64,000 nucleotides of DNA from Flectonema sp. DT1601 (lineage: Eukaryota > Euglenozoa > Diplonemea > Diplonemida > Diplonemidae): assembly GCA_964019425.1 (NCBI GenBank), contig OZ025791.1:1402501-1466500 (forward strand), read 5' to 3'. The position numbers and the translations under genes are program-made. The notes under the pieces are model-generated. The model did not search any database. It was not told where the DNA came from and saw only the letters and a list, made by a program, of their open reading frames with translations. Each line of letters starts with the position of its first letter. Positions within the stretch are counted from its first letter, which is position 1. Below are positions 57,586 through 64,000 of this stretch, one piece after another.

Positions 57586-60500
57586 ATGTCTAAAATGATA
57601 ATTCCAATCTTTGGAATAATTGGAATGTGGGTTTCCGGAGCAAACGCGTTGGGTAGCTGCGGTCTGAGTCCAAACGTTGCAACTTGCTCTGAGGATGAGA
57701 TGTGTGTGACGGTTTCACCAGATGGTCCAAACAGATTTCAGTGTACGAAAGTGTGTTTGGCATCGAAGTGTAATAATCACGTTGACCTCATGACTTTTAG
57801 AAATAGCCCTACAAATTGTGAGCAAGTAGAGCCCTACTCATGTTCTATAACTGCTGCTATAGAATGTGAGTGCACTACTTGTAGTCAGGGCTGGGCTGGA
57901 GTAACATGTGAAAAATGTGCAATTGGCTACTCTGGTGCTACTTGCGCTCCAATTTGTACCATTCCTGCTGACTGCAGTAATCACGCTGATAAAGTAGTCT
58001 ATGTTGAGGGTAGTGGTACGTGTACCTGTACTTGTTCTGACTCATACAGTGGTGCTGATTGCAGTATTTGTGAATCAAAATTCGATCAAAATAATTGCAA
58101 CAAGTGTGCTGAACTATTCATATCGTACCCAACATGTTCACAATGTACTAATGTAGATAGTTGTAATGGTCACGCTGCTTCTGTTTCTACTGACGCCTTA
58201 CAGACACAATGTCTCTGCAGCTGTGTCTCAAAGTTCAAAGGAGATACTTGCGATACCTGCGCGGTCGGTTATATTACCTACCCAACCTGTACTGAATGTA
58301 CAAGTATTGATCATTGTACTAATAGAGCAACTGCTGTTGATAGCAATAGTGCTAATACAAAGTGTGTTTGTACAACTTGTCGGAATTCCTATTCTGGTGA
58401 TCAGTGTGAGACCTGTAAGACAAAGTACGGCGGATCTGATTGTGATGAGTGCGCAGTTAAACACATCAACTACCCGACCTGTACACAGTGCACTGCTGCA
58501 GCTCACTGTTCCAATCACGCGGACAGTGTTACATCAGACGCAATGAAACAAAACTGTGACTGCACCTGCAGAAACCAGTGGAAGGGTGCAACTTGCGATA
58601 CCTGCGATGTGAAATTTGCTGGTGATTGCGACGCATGTGCCGCTGGGTACATTGGACCGTTCCCTAACTGTGTTCAATGTACAGAAGGAACTCACTGTTC
58701 TAACCACGCTTCAGCAGTATCTGATGACGGTACGAGAACTACTTGCAGCTGTACTTGTAATGATGGCTTTGAGGGAGCTGACTGCAGTGGATGTGCTGCT
58801 ACTCACATCAACTATCCAACTTGTACGAAATGTACGTCTGCTGATCACTGCAATGGTAATGCGAAGAGTGTTGCTGACGATATGAGAACCACTTGTGTCT
58901 GCACCTGCAAGGGAAAGTTTGAAGGAAGTACCTGCGACTCTTGCAAGGCAGATCACATCAACTACCCGACCTGTACACAGTGCACTGCTGCAGCTCACTG
59001 TTCCAATCACGCGGACAATGTCACATCAGACGCAATGAAACAAAACTGTGATTGCACCTGCAGAAACCAGTGGAAGGGTGCAACTTGCGATACCTGCGAT
59101 GTGAAGTTCGGTGGTGATTGCGACGCATGTGCCGTTGGGTACATTGGACCGTTCCCTAACTGTGTTCAATGTACAGAAGGAACTCACTGTTCTAACCACG
59201 CTTCAGCAGTATCTGATGACGGTACGAGAACTACTTGCAGTTGTACTTGTAATGATGGCTTTGAGGGAGCTGACTGCAGTGGATGTGCTGCTACTCACAT
59301 CAACTATCCAACTTGTACGAAATGTACGTCTGCTGATCACTGCAATGGTAATGCGAAGAGTGTTGCTGATGATATGAGAACCACTTGTGTCTGCACCTGC
59401 AAGGGAAAGTTTGAAGGAAGTACCTGCGACTCTTGCAAGGCAGATCACATCAACTACCCGACCTGTACACAGTGCACTGTTGGGGCTCACTGTTCCAATC
59501 ACGCGGACAGTGTCACATCAGACGCAATGAAACAAAACTGTGACTGCACCTGCAGAAACCAGTGGAAGGGTGCAACTTGCGATACTTGCGATGTGAAGTT
59601 CGGTGGTGATTGCGACGCATGTGCCGTTGGGTACATTGGACCGTTCCCTAACTGTGTTCAATGTACAGAAGGAACTCACTGTTCTAACCACGCTTCAGCA
59701 GTATCTGATGACGGTACGAGAACTACTTGCAGCTGTACTTGTAATGATGGCTTTGAGGGAGCTGACTGCAGTGGATGTGCTGCTACTCACATCAATTATC
59801 CAACTTGTACGAAATGTACGTCTGCTGATCACTGCAATGGTAATGCGAAGAGTGTTGCTGACGATATGAGAACCACTTGTGTCTGCACCTGCAAGGATGG
59901 TTTTGAGGGAAGTGCCTGCAACAACTGTTTAGCGAATCACATCAACTACCCGACCTGTACACAGTGTACTGTCAAAGCTCACTGTTCCAACCACGCAGAC
60001 AGTGTTGTTGCTGACTCTATGCAGCAAAACTGTGATTGCACCTGCAGAAACCAGTGGAAGGGTGCAACTTGCGATACCTGCGATGTGAAGTTCGGTGGTG
60101 ATTGCGACGCATGTGCCGCTGGGTACATTGGACCGTTCCCTAACTGTGTTCAATGTACAGAAGGAACTCACTGTTCTAACCACGCTTCAGCAGTATCTGA
60201 TGACGGTACGAGAACTACTTGCAGTTGTACTTGTAATGATGGCTTTGAGGGAGCTGACTGCAGTGGATGTGCTGCTACTCACATCAACTATCCAACTTGT
60301 ACGAAATGTACGTCTGCTGATCACTGCAATGGTAATGCGAAGAGTGTTGCTGATGATATGAGAACCACTTGTGTCTGCACCTGCAAGGGAAAGTTTGAAG
60401 GAAGTACCTGCGACTCTTGCAAGGCAGATCACATCAACTACCCGACCTGTACACAGTGCACTGTTGGGGCTCACTGTTCCAATCACGCGGACAATGTCAC

Positions 60501-63500
60501 ATCAGACGCAATGAAACAAAACTGTGATTGCACCTGCAGAAACCAGTGGAAGGGTGCAACTTGCGATACCTGCGATGTGAAGTTCGGTGGTGATTGCGAC
60601 GCATGTGCCGTTGGGTACATTGGACCGTTCCCTAACTGTGTTCAATGTACAGAAGGAACTCACTGTTCTAACCACGCTTCAGCAGTATCTGATGACGGTA
60701 CGAGAACTACTTGCAGTTGTACTTGTAATGATGGCTTTGAGGGAGCTGACTGCAGTGGATGTGCTGCTACTCACATCAACTATCCAACTTGTACGAAATG
60801 TACGTCTGCTGATCACTGCAATGGTAATGCGAAGAGTGTTGCTGATGATATGAGAACCACTTGTGTCTGCACCTGCAAGGGAAAGTTTGAAGGAAGTACC
60901 TGCGACTCTTGCAAGGCAGATCACATCAACTACCCGACCTGTACACAGTGCACTGTTGGGGCTCACTGTTCCAATCACGCGGACAATGTCACATCAGACG
61001 CAATGAAACAAAACTGTGACTGCACCTGCAGAAACCAGTGGAAGGGTGCAACTTGCGATACTTGCGATGTGAAGTTCGGTGGTGATTGCGACGCATGTGC
61101 CGCTGGGTACATTGGACCGTTCCCTAACTGTGTTCAATGTACAGAAGGAACTCACTGTTCTAACCACGCTTCGGCAGTATCTGATGACGGTACGAGAACT
61201 ACTTGCAGCTGTACTTGTGACAGTCCGTGGACAGGTAGCGACTGCAGCGTCTGCCCAGTAAACTTTGGAGGTACAAACTGCGACAAGTGTGCTGATGGTT
61301 TGTTTGGTTACCCAAACTGTCTTCCATGCACGCCATCAGATGCTTGCAACAGTCACGCTGATTCTGCGAAGGTTGAAAGCGATAAATGCGTTTGCGAATG
61401 CAGCAACAAATGGAGCGGTCCGACGTGTGCCATTTGCGACGGACTATTCGGAGGAGTAAACTGCGACATGTGCATCGCCAATCACATTAACTTCCCAACT
61501 TGCACGGAATGTACAGCAGCTGTTCACTGTAATAATAATGCTGCGAGTGTTGTGGATATTAATAGGGCTACTTGCAATTGCACTTGCAAAGCTGGTTTTG
61601 ATGAAGCTGACTGTGGAGTGTGTGCAGCTAATCACACTGGGTACCCTATCTGTTCGGAGTGCACAATTGCAGGTAACTGTTCGGGGAATGCGAACACAGT
61701 AGTTGACGTCAATAAGCTCACCTGTCAGTGTGATTGCAGAAACCAATGGAAGGGTGCAACGTGTGACATCTGCGACGCCAAATTTGACAACGACTGCGGT
61801 GCATGTGCCCCGGGGTACATCAAACCATTCCCTCAATGTGTTCAATGCAATACTACAACTCATTGCAGTAATCACGCTAACACTGTTACAGATAACGGAG
61901 ATAGATCTACTTGTGTATGTGACTGCAGAAACAAATGGACAGGTGACCAGTGTCAAACATGCCCTCCAACCTATGCCGGTGCCGACTGCGATGAATGCGC
62001 AGCTGGAGCAATTGGATATCCCGGCTGCGGTAATTGTGACAACGCAACTGATTGTAACGGACACGCGGCAACTGTTTCCGTCAATAAAACAACTGACTCC
62101 TGTGTTTGTCAATGTCTTACTCAGTTTGAAGGAGCTACTTGCGATAAGTGTTCCTCAAATCACATCAACTATCCAACTTGTACTCCTTGTGATAACACTA
62201 ATCACTGCAACGGAAATGCACAGCTGGTGTCTGACAACGGAATGCGCACCGGGTGTACCTGCGATTGCAGAAATAAATGGACTGGTACGACCTGTGATAC
62301 CTGCCCTTCACAATATGGTGGCAGTGACTGTGATGAGTGTGCAGTAGGTAGGATTGGATATGACACCTGCACGGAGTGTACAGTAAGAAATCATTGCAGT
62401 AATCACGCTACCTCAGTTACTGATGATGGAACTCGTACTACTTGTAAGTGTACTTGTGATAATGGCTGGTCAGGTGATCAATGTCAGACTTGTGAATCAA
62501 AATACGACAACAGCAACAATCTCTGTGACTCTTGTGCTGTGGGTCATATTAACTTCCCGACTTGTACTCAGTGTGACTTCACTCTCTGTGGTGGTAAAGC
62601 TTCATCTATATCCGACAACGGAAACCGCACCAGCTGCCTTTGCCAATGCAACAACCAGTGGACTGGTCCGACATGTACGACCTGTCCATCGAAGTTTGCC
62701 GGATCGAATTGTAATAAGTGTGCTGCTGATAGAGTTAACTATCCGAGTTGTGATGTTTGTGATATAACAACTCATTGTGGTGGTAATGCTGTCTCTGTAT
62801 CACCAGATGCTACTCAAACTACCTGTAACTGTACTTGTAAAGATAGCTGGACTTCGCCAACTACCGGAACCCAGTGCACTGTCTGCCCAACAAAGTTTGA
62901 CCAAACGACATGTAGCAGTTGTGCATCAGGTTACTTCGGCTACCCGGGTTGTACAAAGTGTGATGTTGCTACGGGATGTTCTAATCACGCAACGGCCGCA
63001 ATAGTTCTTGGTGATGTGTGCACCTGTAACTGTACTGACCAGTGGACTGGTGCTACGTGTGATCTGTGTGACGCAAAGTTCGATCAAAACACTTGCGACA
63101 GGTGTGCGAATGGTTTCATTGACTACCCAAACTGTGTCCAGTGTGATAACTCTCTTCATTGTTCTGGAAATGGAGTCGCGAAATCGAATGCACTCAACAC
63201 GGAGTGCACATGCGATTGTTCAAACAGTTGGACACATCAAATGGGAAAGTGTGACTTCTGTGACCCAGCCAAGTACTCGGGTGCTACTTGTAATGCATGT
63301 GCTCAAGGTCTTAAGGATTATCCTCTTTGTGGAGATATTTGTCACATTAGTATGTGTGGTGGTGCTAATAAGGCTTCTGCTGTAGTTTACAACACAGTGA
63401 CTGCTGCTTGTGACTGTACTTGTTCTAATCAATACACAGGTGCTAATTGCAGTGTTTGTGATTCGAAGTTTGCGGGGCTTTGTGACGGGTGTGCTACTGG

Positions 63501-64000
63501 CTACATAAACTACCCAACCTGTGACGTTTGTACTAATGCTATTCACTGTAGTGGTAATGCCGTATCGGTGACATCGAATTTACTGAATACCGGGTGTCAG
63601 TGTCTGTGTAATAATAGTTTTTCTGGCCTCACTTGCGACAGCTGTCCTCCCGGAATGGATCTCGCGACGTGTTCGAAGTGCGCTGACGGATGGATGGGAG
63701 TTGCTCCACAGTGCACGCAGTGCAGCAACGCTATCCACTGCAATGGAAATGCCGCAAACATAACGTCTTCAGCAACTAGTTGCACATGCAGTTGTAAGAA
63801 TCAGTTTACTGGTAGTAATTGTAACCAATGCCCAGATAACTTCTTCGGTTCTCAATGTGACGGGTGTGCTGGGGGTTTTATTAATTATCCTTTTTGTACT
63901 CCAGCTTGTACCCTTCAGGGAAATTGTACTGTCGGCCACGCATCATCAGTCGAATGGATGACTCCAAACGACTGCATTTGTAACTGCACCGATAACTGGG
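57586..64000 (+). CDS. Giant secreted or surface protein of laminin-EGF-like modules (3' end beyond window)
   Basis: The frame opens at 57586 and stays open to the last base (more than 2138 codons), so the gene is partial here. The first 21-24 residues (MSKMIIPIFGIIGMWVSGANA) form a signal peptide. Everything after is a chain of Cys-rich modules of about 50-65 residues with a recurring pattern: YPxCxxC, then HCxxxA, then CxCxC, then WxGxxCxxC, close to laminin-type EGF domains. Typical lines are CSCTCNDGFEGADCSGCAA and CVCTCKGKFEGSTCDSC. No membrane helix is reached. Such arrays form rigid extracellular stalks in adhesion or coat proteins. A block of three modules (164 residues) is tandemly repeated between 58462 and about 61215. 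The start follows CCCCAG at 57577. Confidence 0.9.
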   Translation, partial: MSKMIIPIFGIIGMWVSGANALGSCGLSPNVATCSEDEMCVTVSPDGPNRFQCTKVCLASKCNNHVDLMTFRNSPTNCEQVEPYSCSITAAIECECTTCSQGWAGVTCEKCAIGYSGATCAPICTIPADCSNHADKVVYVEGSGTCTCTCSDSYSGADCSICESKFDQNNCNKCAELFISYPTCSQCTNVDSCNGHAASVSTDALQTQCLCSCVSKFKGDTCDTCAVGYITYPTCTECTSIDHCTNRATAVDSNSANTKCVCTTCRNSYSGDQCETCKTKYGGSDCDECAVKHINYPTCTQCTAAAHCSNHADSVTSDAMKQNCDCTCRNQWKGATCDTCDVKFAGDCDACAAGYIGPFPNCVQCTEGTHCSNHASAVSDDGTRTTCSCTCNDGFEGADCSGCAATHINYPTCTKCTSADHCNGNAKSVADDMRTTCVCTCKGKFEGSTCDSCKADHINYPTCTQCTAAAHCSNHADNVTSDAMKQNCDCTCRNQWKGATCDTCDVKFGGDCDACAVGYIGPFPNCVQCTEGTHCSNHASAVSDDGTRTTCSCTCNDGFEGADCSGCAATHINYPTCTKCTSADHCNGNAKSVADDMRTTCVCTCKGKFEGSTCDSCKADHINYPTCTQCTVGAHCSNHADSVTSDAMKQNCDCTCRNQWKGATCDTCDVKFGGDCDACAVGYIGPFPNCVQCTEGTHCSNHASAVSDDGTRTTCSCTCNDGFEGADCSGCAATHINYPTCTKCTSADHCNGNAKSVADDMRTTCVCTCKDGFEGSACNNCLANHINYPTCTQCTVKAHCSNHADSVVADSMQQNCDCTCRNQWKGATCDTCDVKFGGDCDACAAGYIGPFPNCVQCTEGTHCSNHASAVSDDGTRTTCSCTCNDGFEGADCSGCAATHINYPTCTKCTSADHCNGNAKSVADDMRTTCVCTCKGKFEGSTCDSCKADHINYPTCTQCTVGAHCSNHADNVTSDAMKQNCDCTCRNQWKGATCDTCDVKFGGDCDACAVGYIGPFPNCVQCTEGTHCSNHASAVSDDGTRTTCSCTCNDGFEGADCSGCAATHINYPTCTKCTSADHCNGNAKSVADDMRTTCVCTCKGKFEGSTCDSCKADHINYPTCTQCTVGAHCSNHADNVTSDAMKQNCDCTCRNQWKGATCDTCDVKFGGDCDACAAGYIGPFPNCVQCTEGTHCSNHASAVSDDGTRTTCSCTCDSPWTGSDCSVCPVNFGGTNCDKCADGLFGYPNCLPCTPSDACNSHADSAKVESDKCVCECSNKWSGPTCAICDGLFGGVNCDMCIANHINFPTCTECTAAVHCNNNAASVVDINRATCNCTCKAGFDEADCGVCAANHTGYPICSECTIAGNCSGNANTVVDVNKLTCQCDCRNQWKGATCDICDAKFDNDCGACAPGYIKPFPQCVQCNTTTHCSNHANTVTDNGDRSTCVCDCRNKWTGDQCQTCPPTYAGADCDECAAGAIGYPGCGNCDNATDCNGHAATVSVNKTTDSCVCQCLTQFEGATCDKCSSNHINYPTCTPCDNTNHCNGNAQLVSDNGMRTGCTCDCRNKWTGTTCDTCPSQYGGSDCDECAVGRIGYDTCTECTVRNHCSNHATSVTDDGTRTTCKCTCDNGWSGDQCQTCESKYDNSNNLCDSCAVGHINFPTCTQCDFTLCGGKASSISDNGNRTSCLCQCNNQWTGPTCTTCPSKFAGSNCNKCAADRVNYPSCDVCDITTHCGGNAVSVSPDATQTTCNCTCKDSWTSPTTGTQCTVCPTKFDQTTCSSCASGYFGYPGCTKCDVATGCSNHATAAIVLGDVCTCNCTDQWTGATCDLCDAKFDQNTCDRCANGFIDYPNCVQCDNSLHCSGNGVAKSNALNTECTCDCSNSWTHQMGKCDFCDPAKYSGATCNACAQGLKDYPLCGDICHISMCGGANKASAVVYNTVTAACDCTCSNQYTGANCSVCDSKFAGLCDGCATGYINYPTCDVCTNAIHCSGNAVSVTSNLLNTGCQCLCNNSFSGLTCDSCPPGMDLATCSKCADGWMGVAPQCTQCSNAIHCNGNAANITSSATSCTCSCKNQFTGSNCNQCPDNFFGSQCDGCAGGFINYPFCTPACTLQGNCTVGHASSVEWMTPNDCICNCTDNW
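58462..61215 (+). repeat. 492-bp tandem repeat, about 5.6 copies, coding
   Basis: Copies begin at 58462, 58954, 59446, 59938, 60430 and 60922 with exact 492-bp spacing (164 codons, three EGF-like modules each). The last is partial and diverges after about 61215. Differences between copies are few and clustered, for example around the 59895-60030 boundary, pointing to recent unequal exchange or gene conversion. Confidence 0.95.

Noticed and set aside
58228-63546. Many 75-220 codon frames on the - strand and in other + frames across the EGF-module gene
   Set aside because: They recur with the 492-bp unit and are shadows of one continuous + strand frame from 57586; the composition (Ser/Thr/Val-rich) is that of antisense Cys-rich coding DNA.

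Overview
The window is AT-rich nuclear DNA of a protist-like eukaryote using the standard code (TAA, TAG and TGA all end genes). Every convincing protein gene lies on the + strand. Sixteen host genes can be supported, eight of them with short GT-AG introns (nine introns in total, 68-215 nt). Each gene has an AG acceptor-like site 4-100 nt before its start codon. At most of these the AG follows a pyrimidine-rich stretch, whereas all nine cis-intron 3' ends read AAACAG. One-strand gene order plus an acceptor before every gene suggests polycistronic transcription with spliced-leader trans-splicing. With conventional cis-introns and a non-LTR retrotransposon carrying RNase H, a euglenozoan (diplonemid-like) is my best guess, but this is inference; no rRNA or spliced-leader RNA gene is present to prove it.

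Layout: 1-2050 low-complexity A/T tracts; 2059-3504 cysteine-rich membrane protein; 3624-5074 Mutator-like non-autonomous DNA transposon with 75-bp inverted ends, a 9-bp target duplication and two tRNA-like sequences; 6496-8118 Golgi-type glycosyltransferase with a fascin-like domain; 8435-10293 membrane-anchored MEKK-like protein kinase; 10425-10620 82-bp tandem repeats; about 11692-16780 LINE (ORF1 plus an intact EN-RT-RNase H ORF2); 16781-22183 gene-poor A/T tracts ending in a 161-nt TTG microsatellite; 22184-35320 a five-exon DNA-PKcs gene of 4215 residues; 35799-36458 small membrane protein; 36720-37780 PX plus alpha-crystallin fusion; 39387-40085 MgtE/SLC41-like Mg2+ transporter; 40768-41163 coiled-coil protein; 41449-42332 J-domain membrane protein; 42936-44492 glutamate decarboxylase-like enzyme; 45529-47046 unknown 505-aa protein; 47577-49193 NELF-C/D homologue; 49332-50417 PC-esterase (CASD1/TBL-like); 50926-52907 ankyrin protein with 12-residue repeats; 53475-56646 alsin-like MORN-VPS9 Rab5 GEF; 57586 to the window end a giant secreted or surface protein of laminin-EGF-like modules with a 492-bp tandem expansion.

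The neighbours do not form a metabolic pathway; their shared feature is presumed transcription in one direction. Functional themes are DNA double-strand break repair (DNA-PKcs), RNA polymerase II pausing (NELF-C/D), endosomal traffic (VPS9, PX), Golgi glycan synthesis and acetylation (glycosyltransferase, PC-esterase) and cell surface (EGF protein). The most notable observations are the two apparent classes of 3' splice site, the PX-alpha-crystallin fusion, the DNA transposon carrying tRNA-like modules, and clusters of stem-loops just downstream of many stop codons.
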